Source of the DNA: Burkholderiaceae bacterium
Lineage (GTDB): Bacteria; Pseudomonadota; Gammaproteobacteria; Burkholderiales; Burkholderiaceae_C
Reading direction: 5' to 3'
DNA: 6,235 bases
Assembly (NCBI GenBank): GCA_025458585.1
Contig: JALOSD010000099.1
Span: 1-6,235 of the forward strand
Shown piece by piece: positions 1-6,235 of the stretch; within the stretch, counting starts at the first letter, position 1; the number at the start of each line of letters is the position of its first letter. The notes below the pieces were generated by a model. It saw nothing but the letters and a program-made list of their open reading frames with translations, was not told where the DNA came from and made no database searches. The position numbers and the translations under genes were made by a program.

Positions 1-1500
1 CGCGAGCGAGGGCAGCAGGCTGAAGCTCTCGGTCATCGCCTTGAAGGCCGGGCTCGCGGCCGTGAGCTCGTCGACCAGGGTCGGGTCCTCGTTGAGCTTT
101 TTGAACGCACCCAAGCAGATGCCCAGTACGACCTCGTGGAAGTCGCGGCCATGCTGCAGCACCTCGGTGCCAGCCGGCTTGTAGGCGGACCACGGGGACT
201 CGAAATCGACCCCGGCGTCGCGCAGCGCGTCGCCGTCGACCAGCTGGTCCCAGAACGGCTGCGCGGGCCAGCAGTCGAGCCCGCTGTAGAAGCGTGTCGG
301 GCGGTATTCGTCCTGCTTCACCTGGGCCTGGACCGAAAGGTGGACCTGCTCCACCTTCCGGCGCGAGGGATCGAGCGCGAGCCGGGTCACCTCACGGAAG
401 AACCGGAACTGCACGCCCCGCTGTCGAAGCAGCTGGTACAGCGGCGACACCACGACCTCGCCCATGCCGGCCTGCATCTCGTACAGCGCCGCTCCTTTGG
501 TGGTGCCGAACATGCGCAGCACGACCTGCGCCGCGGTGCCGGCGGCGTAGCTGGGACGCTCGAGGTCGCCGTCGATGTACTGGAACATCGTGTCGTAAAG
601 CGCGCGCACGATGAACGAGCGCGCCGCGACCTCGGGCGTGGTGCCGTGCTCGACGAGCCAGGCCCGGAAGTCGACGGCGTCGACCTCGCGCGCGGTCTTG
701 CCGAGGATCATGAAGTCGTGCACGAACCCGTGCGCGAAGCCGCGGAAGATGTCGAGCAGCTCGACCATCAGGCCGTGCCCAGCGTCGTCGCCAGGCGCCG
801 GGCACGTCGCGGCGAAGGCCTCGTGCACCACGCCCACGAGCTCGGCGAGGTCCGGCAGGTGCGACGCCAGCGGCCCGTGGTGCGTCGGACCCAGCGCCGC
901 GGCCCACTCGGCCGCCGACTGCATCGCGTGGTGGGCCTGGGGGATCGCGCCGCCGGCGGACCGCACGCGTGCGCTCTCCAGGCGCGAGGCGATCCGCGAC
1001 GGCACGGCCACCGTGCTGGCGTGCGGGCGGCCGGCTTGTTCCCGGTCGTCGTGCCAGGTCCGCAGGGTTGCGGCCACCAGGCTCAGCATCTGCGTGAAGG
1101 CCTGCCAAGGCGTCCAGAACACGTGGCCGTCGCCCGGCACGCCGTCGTTGTCCGGCCAGTTGAGCGGAAAGAAGTCGGGGCCGATCGGCGTGAACGACTG
1201 GGCATGGAAGGCATCGTGCCAGCTCCCGAGCGCGTGGTCGGCCCCGCGCTCCCAGTCGCGAAACACCTGCCGCAGCATCCGGAACGCGTTGTCGTAGTAG
1301 CCGAACCAGATGTGCAAGCCGTGCTCGAGGATGCGCATGCGCTCGTCGCGGCCGGTCGCGCCCTTGCCGCCGAGCCGCCAGCCGATCTGGTAGACGGTGA
1401 CCTCGTGCGCCTCGCGCAGCGCCTCGGTGCGCGTGAGGTGATAGGCCGTCGTCAGCGACGCCATGCCGCCACCGAGGATCGCGATCTTGCGTCGGGCCAT
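1..1500 (-). CDS. FAD-dependent oxidoreductase (amine oxidase/phytoene desaturase-like), 3' end outside window
   Basis: The frame is open from an ATG at 1500 to the window edge, giving 500 codons without a stop, so the C-terminus is missing. Residues 5-22 form the first strand and helix of a dinucleotide-binding Rossmann fold (KIAILGGGMASLTTAYHL). Residues 33-47 carry the second strand and the RLGGKG motif typical of FAD-binding desaturases and amine oxidases, followed by HGLH at 60-63 and an aromatic WFGYY stretch. By family this would be a cytosolic flavoprotein that oxidises, desaturates or isomerises an organic substrate; the substrate cannot be told. Two positions are unusual: the third glycine of GxGxxG is Ser15, and the acidic residue usually ending strand 2 is Gln38. 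Residues 80-400 are Trp- and His-rich and mostly helical-looking, with no motif I recognise. No signal peptide is seen. The start is set by GGAGG five bases upstream. It lies 21 bases behind the cyclase-ATPase gene and is probably co-transcribed. Fold class is fairly sure; function is open. Confidence 0.85.
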   Translation of the reverse strand, partial: MARRKIAILGGGMASLTTAYHLTRTEALREAHEVTVYQIGWRLGGKGATGRDERMRILEHGLHIWFGYYDNAFRMLRQVFRDWERGADHALGSWHDAFHAQSFTPIGPDFFPLNWPDNDGVPGDGHVFWTPWQAFTQMLSLVAATLRTWHDDREQAGRPHASTVAVPSRIASRLESARVRSAGGAIPQAHHAMQSAAEWAAALGPTHHGPLASHLPDLAELVGVVHEAFAATCPAPGDDAGHGLMVELLDIFRGFAHGFVHDFMILGKTAREVDAVDFRAWLVEHGTTPEVAARSFIVRALYDTMFQYIDGDLERPSYAAGTAAQVVLRMFGTTKGAALYEMQAGMGEVVVSPLYQLLRQRGVQFRFFREVTRLALDPSRRKVEQVHLSVQAQVKQDEYRPTRFYSGLDCWPAQPFWDQLVDGDALRDAGVDFESPWSAYKPAGTEVLQHGRDFHEVVLGICLGAFKKLNEDPTLVDELTAASPAFKAMTESFSLLPSLA

Positions 1501-1505
1501 TGAAG

Positions 1506-1510
1506 CCTCC
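1506..1510 (-). promoter_or_regulatory. Ribosome binding site of the FAD oxidoreductase gene
   Basis: Read on the minus strand, GGAGG lies five bases before the ATG at 1500. It sits inside the 21-base gap after the TGA of the upstream gene. It fixes the oxidoreductase start and suggests independent ribosome loading within a shared message. Confidence 0.75.
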
Positions 1511-1521
1511 GGAAGGCGGGC

Positions 1522-4500
1522 TCAGGTCGAGCCGGGGGAGAACAGCGCGGGCGGCGGCACCCGCAGGGTCTCGAAGAGCCGGTGCGCCTGCTGCGACTCG
1601 CGCTGGCCGGAGGGTAGCCGCTGCCCCAGCGCTTGCAAGGCTACCGCCTCGTCGTAGGGCATCGACGTCGCGGCGGCGGCCTCGGCCGCGCGGCGCCACA
1701 GGCGGATCGCACGCCGGGGCGCGCCGCTGCGTTCGGCGTGGCAGCCGAGCAGGAACAGGCCGCGCGCGCGCGTGCTCGGCACCTGGCGCACGTAGGTGCG
1801 CAGCTTGGCGCAGGCGCGCGCGGTCTGCTGCGCGTGCTCACGAGCCTCGCCGGGCGTCACGGCATCCCAGCAGGCCAGCAGCGCCTCGACAACGCCCAGC
1901 GGCCCGTACACGAAGCCGGCGCCGGCCACCGGCGTGCGGTCCAGGAGCAGCGTCAGGCCCTCGCGCGCAGCCGCCAGCGCGCGTGCCTGATCGCCGAGCC
2001 GCACCCAGGCCGACGACAGCGTGCCCAGCACCATCAGGCGATCGATCGGCGTCTCCGAGCCGGCGAGCGCCTGCTCGGCGGCAGCGAGGTCGGCCGGCTC
2101 GATCCGCCCGCGCACCGCGCCAAGGTTCAGCGCGGCCGCGAGCCGCCATCCGTGGATGCGCGGCGGCGTGTCGGGGCCGGCCGCTGCCTTCGCCGCCGCC
2201 AGCACCGCCTCGGCGTCGGCATACCGTCCGCGCTGCGTCGCGGCGACGGCGCGCATGACGTGCACCGGCGCGACGCGGAAGCGCTCGCCGAGTTCGCCGT
2301 AGAGCGACTCGGCGACCGGGGCACTGCCGTCGAGCTGCGCCCAGTCGCACTGGCTGGAGGCGAACACCATGGCGAGCAGGTGCGCATAGGCGATGCCGTT
2401 GATCTCGGTCGGCCGGGACTCGGCCAGCGCGATGGCCTGCTTCACATGCCGCCGCGCCACGCCGGCCAGACCCATCTGGCCGAACGCGATCGCGAGCGCA
2501 CCGTAGGCAGCTGACAGCTCCGGCACCGAGGCGCAGCGCCGCGCCTCGTGCGCCGACCGCAGCGTCAGGTGCAGCACCGCCACCGGGTCGTTCTCGTAGT
2601 ACGCGATCTCGGAGAGCTGCGCATACGCGTGCGAGGCGAGTCGGGCGCTCTCGGCGCCCTCGGACGGCCTCGCCGCGCCCTGCGGGCCCGACAGGCCGAG
2701 CGGGCCGGCCATCGACTGGCGCACCAGCATGCCCACGATGCCGACAGCGCGTGCCGCGGCGCCCGGCTCCTGCGGCCGCCCGAGCAGGCGGAGGGTCTCG
2801 AGGTACTCGCGGCGCGCGAGCTTCAGCTCCGACAACTCGTGCCGGCTGTCGCCGAGCAGGCTGTGCCAGCGCGCGCGCCGCAGTGCGTCGGCCGCCACCT
2901 GCCGCTCAGTGGCGATGCGCTGCGCCGTCTCCAGGTGCTGGATCGCCTCGCGATAGGCGGCCTGGCGAATCGCCGTGCGCGCGCCGCCCTCGAGGTGGCT
3001 GACTGCGCGCGGGAACTCCTCGGCCAGTATGCAGTGGTTGGCGAGCAGGCCGAAGTAGCCGGCCATCAGCTTGCCGTGCTGCTCCTCGAGCCAGTCGGCG
3101 ATGCGGCGGTGCTGCCGACGGCGCTGCGCGAGCGGCAGCAGGTCGTAGATCGCGTCCTGCACCAGCGCGTGCGAGAACGCATATTCGTCGGGTGCGGCGG
3201 TGCCCTCGCGCGAGACCAGGTTGCTGCCCATGAGGGCGGCCAGCAGCTCGCCGACGCGCGCGATCGGCAGCGCCACCGGCAGGATCGCGGCCAGCCCGGT
3301 CGACGAGAACACGCGCCCGAAGACGCTCGCCACCTTCAGCAACAGCTGCTGCTCGTCGCCCAGGCGGTCGACCCGGCTGGTGATGACCCCGCGCAGCGTG
3401 CCCGGCAGCGAGTGCGCGACGCGTGACGCGATGTCGGGCTTGGTCAGGCAGCGGCCGCCGACGAGCTCGATGTGGCCGCCCTCGCGCAGCGCGAGCGTGA
3501 GCTGCTGGATGTAGAAGGGGTTGCCTTCGCAGCGGCCGTGGATCAACCGGCTCAGTTCGTCGGGCACCGCCTCCACGCCCAGCAGGTGGCCCACGATGGC
3601 CGCCGTCTGCGATTCATCGAGCGCGCCGAGATCGGTGCGGCGCAGCGCGGGGTGGCGGCAGAACTCCTCGGCCGAGGCGTTGGCGAACTCGGTGAGAGGC
3701 CGCGTGACCGCGACGATCGACAGCCCCGGCGCCCGCTCGGCGAGCATCAGCAGCACGCCGCCCGACAGCTCGTCGATCCAGTGCAGGTCCTCGGCCATCA
3801 GCACCAGCGGACCGTCGGCGCAGGCGTGCTCGACCAGGCGCAGCAGCAGCGCCTGGATCGCCGCAGCGCGGGCCGTGCCGCGCATCTCGCGCGTCAGGTC
3901 CGATTCGGGCAGGGCCAGCGGCAGGATGTCGCCGAGCAGCGGCGCCCACGCGAGCAGCGGCGGGTCGTCCTGCAGGTACCGGCTCACCGTGTCGCGCCAG
4001 GGCTCGCCGGGCCGGGCGAGCGCAGCCAGCAGGGCGCGGAAGACCTCACGGATGAGAAAGTACGGCGTGTTGCGCTCGAGCGATTGCGCGGCCCCGGCGA
4101 CGATCCGCGTGCCGCCGGCCTCGATCGTCAGCCTCAGCTCGCGCAGCAGGCGCGACTTGCCGATGCCGGGCTCGCCGCTCAGGAGCAGATGAACGCCGGC
4201 GCCGCCGCCCGCCGCCTGCAGCGCACCGACCATGCCCGCCAGCTCGGCGTTGCGGCCCACCATGTGGCCGACCCGCTCGTCGGCCACCGGCGTCTGGCGC
4301 GGCTCGGGCCGGAAGGCGAGCACCGTCGCGTCGGCGTGCTTGGGCCGCACGTTCTGCGCGATCGTGAAGCTCAGCCGATCGCCGGCGGCCTTGGTGGTAG
4401 GTTCGTCGGCGAGCAGGTCGTCGGGCACGGCGCCGGCGAGCCGCGCCGCGAAGTTGATGGCCGGTCCGATCATCGAGTACTGCCGGCGCTGCGCCGCGCC

Positions 4501-5613
4501 GCATTCGCCGCAGTAGAGGACGCCGGTGGCCACGCCGAGCGCCGGGCGCAGGCCAAGCGCCCGCAGCGAGCGCTGGATCTCTAGCCCGGCGATCAGCGCG
4601 CGTGCGGCGTCGTCCTCATAGGCGGCCGTCGGAATGCCCCAGGCGACGATGAAGTTCAGGCCCTTGTCGTCCATCTGGACGTAGGGCAGCGCGCCGCCGC
4701 AGCGCTGCACCGACTCCTGCACGATTCGCGTCACCGCCTGCAGACGGGACGGGTCGACCTCGCGGCCGAAGCCCGCGCCGTCGAGCTTGACGAACATCAC
4801 CGTCACGAGTCGGAACTCGGCAAGCCATTCGTCCTGCTTGGCCTGCGCGCGCCGTACCAGCACATCCGGCACGTAGGGCGCCAGGCGCTCGGCGTCGAAA
4901 CCGCGCCACGCGCGGGCCCCGCGGATGCTGTCGACCCCAACGGTCGGCATATCGAGGCGCAGCGCGCGCCTGCAGCCCTCGGCAGCGGACTCTGCGTGCA
5001 GCCGGTCGACGAGCAGCGCCTGCACGCCGGCCGTCACCAGCACCTGGCCCGGCGTCGTGATGTCGCAGGCACGCCCGGCCTCGAGTACCGGGGCACCGGC
5101 GAACACATGCAGCCACTTGCCGCCGGCGCCACCGAGCTTGCACACCTGGACGGTACCCTGCGCGACTGCGATGCGCTGCGTGAGGCCGGTCGGGCGGCCA
5201 GTCGACCAGCCAGCAGCCTCCGCCTGGATCGTGAGCGCGCACTGGACGGCCACCGCGGTCGCAGCAGCGGCCGCACCCGGATCGTCGCCGGCCGGCCATA
5301 CGGCGATCACGGCGTCGCCGGCAAAGGCAGAGATGTCGCCGCCGAAGCGCTCGATGACCGCACCGAGCGAGCCGAAATAGGTGTCGAGGATGCCCTGCAG
5401 CAACTCGACGCCCTGTTCGCCGTCGCGGGTGAGTTCGACCGCTAGGGCAGAGAAACCGGAGACGTCGGCCATCATCACCGCGGCCGGCAGGCTCACGGCG
5501 AACGGTGCGTCCTCGGCATGGCGGTCGAGCAGCTCCAGAAAGGTGCGGGGCAGGTGCTTCTCGAACGAAATCGCCGCCAAGTCATGGTCCCCTTTTACCT
5601 CGTACTCGCGCAC
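1522..5613 (-). CDS. Soluble adenylyl cyclase-like protein: tandem class III cyclase domains, P-loop ATPase, TPR-like C-terminus
   Basis: The product has 1363 residues and no signal peptide or membrane segment, so it is probably cytosolic. Cyclase half C1 spans about 43-205, with metal-binding Asp50 (MMADVSGFSAL) and Asp100 (FGGDISAFAGDAVIAVW). Half C2 spans about 266-405, with Asn387 and Arg391 in INFAAR, the pair that stabilises the transition state in class III cyclases. C2 has Lys276 where the first metal Asp would be, so one composite active site is expected. An AAA_16/STAND-type ATPase follows at about 452-840: Walker A GEPGIGKS (480-487), Walker B VLMAED (604-609) leading into LHWID, and GNPF at 697-700. 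Residues 855-1335 are helical, TPR-like repeats, probably for protein binding or autoinhibition. No C-terminal helix-turn-helix is seen, so a LuxR-type regulator is unlikely. Order and spacing match mammalian sAC. Expected reaction: ATP to cAMP and pyrophosphate, gated by the ATPase and TPR part; this is family inference. The start is GTG at 5613 with GAGG five bases upstream; a TTG at 5580 is an alternative. Confidence 0.93.
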   Translation of the reverse strand: MREYEVKGDHDLAAISFEKHLPRTFLELLDRHAEDAPFAVSLPAAVMMADVSGFSALAVELTRDGEQGVELLQGILDTYFGSLGAVIERFGGDISAFAGDAVIAVWPAGDDPGAAAAATAVAVQCALTIQAEAAGWSTGRPTGLTQRIAVAQGTVQVCKLGGAGGKWLHVFAGAPVLEAGRACDITTPGQVLVTAGVQALLVDRLHAESAAEGCRRALRLDMPTVGVDSIRGARAWRGFDAERLAPYVPDVLVRRAQAKQDEWLAEFRLVTVMFVKLDGAGFGREVDPSRLQAVTRIVQESVQRCGGALPYVQMDDKGLNFIVAWGIPTAAYEDDAARALIAGLEIQRSLRALGLRPALGVATGVLYCGECGAAQRRQYSMIGPAINFAARLAGAVPDDLLADEPTTKAAGDRLSFTIAQNVRPKHADATVLAFRPEPRQTPVADERVGHMVGRNAELAGMVGALQAAGGGAGVHLLLSGEPGIGKSRLLRELRLTIEAGGTRIVAGAAQSLERNTPYFLIREVFRALLAALARPGEPWRDTVSRYLQDDPPLLAWAPLLGDILPLALPESDLTREMRGTARAAAIQALLLRLVEHACADGPLVLMAEDLHWIDELSGGVLLMLAERAPGLSIVAVTRPLTEFANASAEEFCRHPALRRTDLGALDESQTAAIVGHLLGVEAVPDELSRLIHGRCEGNPFYIQQLTLALREGGHIELVGGRCLTKPDIASRVAHSLPGTLRGVITSRVDRLGDEQQLLLKVASVFGRVFSSTGLAAILPVALPIARVGELLAALMGSNLVSREGTAAPDEYAFSHALVQDAIYDLLPLAQRRRQHRRIADWLEEQHGKLMAGYFGLLANHCILAEEFPRAVSHLEGGARTAIRQAAYREAIQHLETAQRIATERQVAADALRRARWHSLLGDSRHELSELKLARREYLETLRLLGRPQEPGAAARAVGIVGMLVRQSMAGPLGLSGPQGAARPSEGAESARLASHAYAQLSEIAYYENDPVAVLHLTLRSAHEARRCASVPELSAAYGALAIAFGQMGLAGVARRHVKQAIALAESRPTEINGIAYAHLLAMVFASSQCDWAQLDGSAPVAESLYGELGERFRVAPVHVMRAVAATQRGRYADAEAVLAAAKAAAGPDTPPRIHGWRLAAALNLGAVRGRIEPADLAAAEQALAGSETPIDRLMVLGTLSSAWVRLGDQARALAAAREGLTLLLDRTPVAGAGFVYGPLGVVEALLACWDAVTPGEAREHAQQTARACAKLRTYVRQVPSTRARGLFLLGCHAERSGAPRRAIRLWRRAAEAAAATSMPYDEAVALQALGQRLPSGQRESQQAHRLFETLRVPPPALFSPGST

Positions 5614-5622
5614 CCGGACCTC
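5578..5622 (-). promoter_or_regulatory. Translation start region of the cyclase-ATPase gene, two candidate starts
   Basis: The frame has no ATG near its beginning. Candidate one is GTG at 5613-5611, with GAGG at 5622-5619, five bases upstream. Candidate two is TTG at 5580-5578 (codon 12), with AGGGG at 5593-5589, eight bases upstream. Both lie ahead of the first conserved cyclase residues (from about codon 43), so neither can be excluded by domain content. The frame remains open upstream to a TAG at 5754-5752 but offers no ATG or GTG there. I kept GTG because it is the outermost usual start with an adequate site. Weak start codons suggest modest expression. Confidence 0.45.
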
Positions 5623-5688
5623 GGGGCCGCGGCCAAGTTGCGTCGCGATGCAAACGCGGAGCTTACGTGACTGGAAGGCGCTACGCGA

Positions 5689-5702
5689 CCGGGCCAGCCC
5701 GG
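5689..5702. repeat. Perfect 6-bp-arm dyad, CCGGGC-CA-GCCCGG
   Basis: On the plus strand the arms CCGGGC and GCCCGG are exact reverse complements around a 2-base centre. The dyad lies 76 bases upstream of the cyclase-ATPase start. The centre is too short for a stable RNA hairpin loop, so an operator-like protein site is the more natural reading. A GC-only palindrome of this size is not rare in DNA this GC-rich, so a chance origin is quite possible. Confidence 0.25.
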
Positions 5703-5712
5703 CGAAATTCTT

Positions 5713-5725
5713 TGATGCGGCATCA
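5713..5725. repeat. Perfect 6-bp-arm dyad, TGATGC-G-GCATCA
   Basis: The plus strand reads TGATGC, one G, then GCATCA, a perfect dyad of 13 bases. It lies 100 bases upstream of the cyclase-ATPase start and overlaps the TGA that ends the hydrolase remnant. Its mixed base composition in a GC-rich setting makes it a better operator candidate than the neighbouring GC-only dyad. No convincing sigma-70 type -35/-10 pair was found nearby, so the promoter itself is not located. Confidence 0.3.
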
Positions 5726-6002
5726 CCGGACCCTTGGCCGTCGACGTGTGCCTATCTTCTGGTCGATCGACAGCACGGGAAGTCCCTTCTCCACGGCAGT
5801 CGCCCTCGCGCGCTGCAGCGGCTCCTCGCCTGGCAGGCCGGCGTCGCCCGGCAGCAGGACAAGGCTGGCCTTCGGGCTCGCCGGCGCATCGAGGATGGCG
5901 TCGTTCGCCCATCACCTGGACCGGCTTGGCCTTGGCGATCCCGGCAGCGGCCGCCATCGCACCGACGACCACGCCGGCGACCAACCTGCTCTTCGCGTTC
6001 AT
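5723..6002 (-). pseudogene. Remnant of a secreted alpha/beta-hydrolase-like gene, frameshifted and truncated
   Basis: A strong ribosome site and an ATG at 6002 begin a signal peptide: Lys4 and Arg6, a hydrophobic run at residues 7-22, and an AKA cleavage motif ending at residue 25. The frame makes sense to about residue 33 (KPVQVMGE). After that its codons lose third-position G/C and become rich in Arg, Pro and Cys. From about 5902 the frame one base further along has good codons and reads DAILDAPASPKASLVLLPGD, then GLPVLSID. This resembles the first core strand, glycine turn and second strand of small secreted alpha/beta hydrolases. That frame is blocked upstream by TGA at 5914-5912, so the shift lies between about 5911 and 5885. 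It ends at TGA 5725-5723, far short of any nucleophile elbow or catalytic His. I read a decayed gene; a sequencing error could explain the shift but not the missing C-terminus. The hydrolase identity is tentative. Confidence 0.5.
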
Positions 6003-6009
6003 GTCGGCA

Positions 6010-6017
6010 CCTCCTCC
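6010..6017 (-). promoter_or_regulatory. Strong ribosome binding site before the hydrolase remnant
   Basis: Read on the minus strand, GGAGGAGG lies seven bases before the ATG at 6002. It is the best ribosome site in the window. Its position directly ahead of a clear signal peptide supports that a real gene once started here. Confidence 0.65.
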
Positions 6018-6235
6018 GCGCAAGCGTGCCCGTGTCCCAAGTCTGAAAGCTGAGGGCAAGAGTCCGTCGCCTGTGTGCGCTTCAGGCAAGGCAGGTGCTC
6101 TCAGCCGCTTCAAGCACGACAGGAGAGACCCTGCAGTGGCGCGGTGGAGTCATCTACGGGCCGGTTCGGCTCCTTGGTAGCCGGACGAGCGCATGATCTT
6201 CGTCGCGAGGGGCGCCGAACGGCCCTCGCGCACCG
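6018..6235. other. Right-edge stretch with no supported gene
   Basis: This stretch should hold the promoter region of the hydrolase remnant and perhaps the end of another gene. On the minus strand a frame from the window edge runs 27 codons to TGA at 6152-6150 with fairly good third-position G/C, and could be a C-terminal tail. On the plus strand an ATG at 6193 opens a frame to the edge that looks equally good. Neither is long enough to decide. I see no clear -35/-10 pair, hairpin terminator or tRNA here. Confidence 0.4.

Noticed and set aside
136..1503. Long plus-strand open frame of 455 codons
   Set aside because: It is antisense to the oxidoreductase, is rich in Arg, His and Val with no fold motif, and has no ribosome site; the minus frame shows a clear Rossmann motif.
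392..1699. Minus-strand open frame of 435 codons across the gene junction
   Set aside because: It overlaps both real genes in the wrong frame and has an Arg/Ala-rich low-complexity product typical of GC-rich shadow frames.
3472..4584. Plus-strand open frame of 370 codons
   Set aside because: It is antisense to the ATPase domain, whose Walker motifs are intact on the minus strand; composition is that of a shadow.
1522..5613. Reading the large protein as a LuxR/AfsR-type transcription regulator, which shares the AAA_16 and TPR parts
   Set aside because: No helix-turn-helix is visible at either end; the N-terminus holds two cyclase domains and the C-terminus ends in TPR-like helices.
5595..6113. 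Uninterrupted minus frame of 172 codons reading through the hydrolase remnant and overlapping the cyclase start
   Set aside because: Only the part near the ATG at 6002 looks like protein (signal peptide). After about residue 33 from that ATG, third-position G/C collapses while the neighbouring frame becomes protein-like.
5734..6180. Plus-strand open frame across the right-hand region
   Set aside because: It has no ribosome site or recognisable motif and is antisense to the clear signal peptide at 6002.
6150..6235. Possible C-terminal tail of a minus-strand gene entering from the right edge
   Set aside because: Only 27 codons are visible, and an opposing plus frame from 6193 looks equally good, so it was not called as a gene.

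Overview
The window comes from a strongly GC-rich bacterial chromosome or large replicon. Codons favour G or C at the third position, and genes carry GGAGG-type ribosome binding sites. A proteobacterium fits best, perhaps of the Burkholderiales or myxobacterial type, but nothing here fixes the taxon. Every gene I can support is on the minus strand, so transcription runs from high to low coordinates.

Right end (6235 to 5614): no intact gene is visible. A very good ribosome binding site and an ATG at 6002 open a signal peptide. About 30 codons later the coding signal jumps to another frame, which reads like the first strand and turn of a secreted alpha/beta hydrolase and then stops early. I read this as a frameshifted and truncated hydrolase remnant. 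Between it and the next gene lie about 110 bases with two short perfect dyads.

Centre (5613 to 1522): one large gene of 1363 codons encodes a cytosolic multidomain protein. It has two class III nucleotide cyclase domains in tandem, then a P-loop ATPase of the AAA_16/STAND type, then a long TPR-like helical C-terminus. This order matches the mammalian soluble adenylyl cyclase (sAC, ADCY10). The two cyclase halves keep the split catalytic set: metal aspartates in the first half, Asn and Arg in the second. By my alignment from memory, the lysine that reads adenine and the lysine of the sAC bicarbonate site are both replaced.

Left end (1500 to 1): 21 bases after the cyclase-ATPase stop, and behind its own GGAGG site, starts a large FAD-dependent oxidoreductase of the amine oxidase/phytoene desaturase fold class. 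It runs off the window after 500 codons.

The cyclase-ATPase and the oxidoreductase are probably one transcription unit. A cyclic-nucleotide and NTPase signalling protein would then be co-produced with a flavoprotein whose substrate cannot be read from sequence. No RNA gene, CRISPR array, insertion sequence or convincing terminator was seen.
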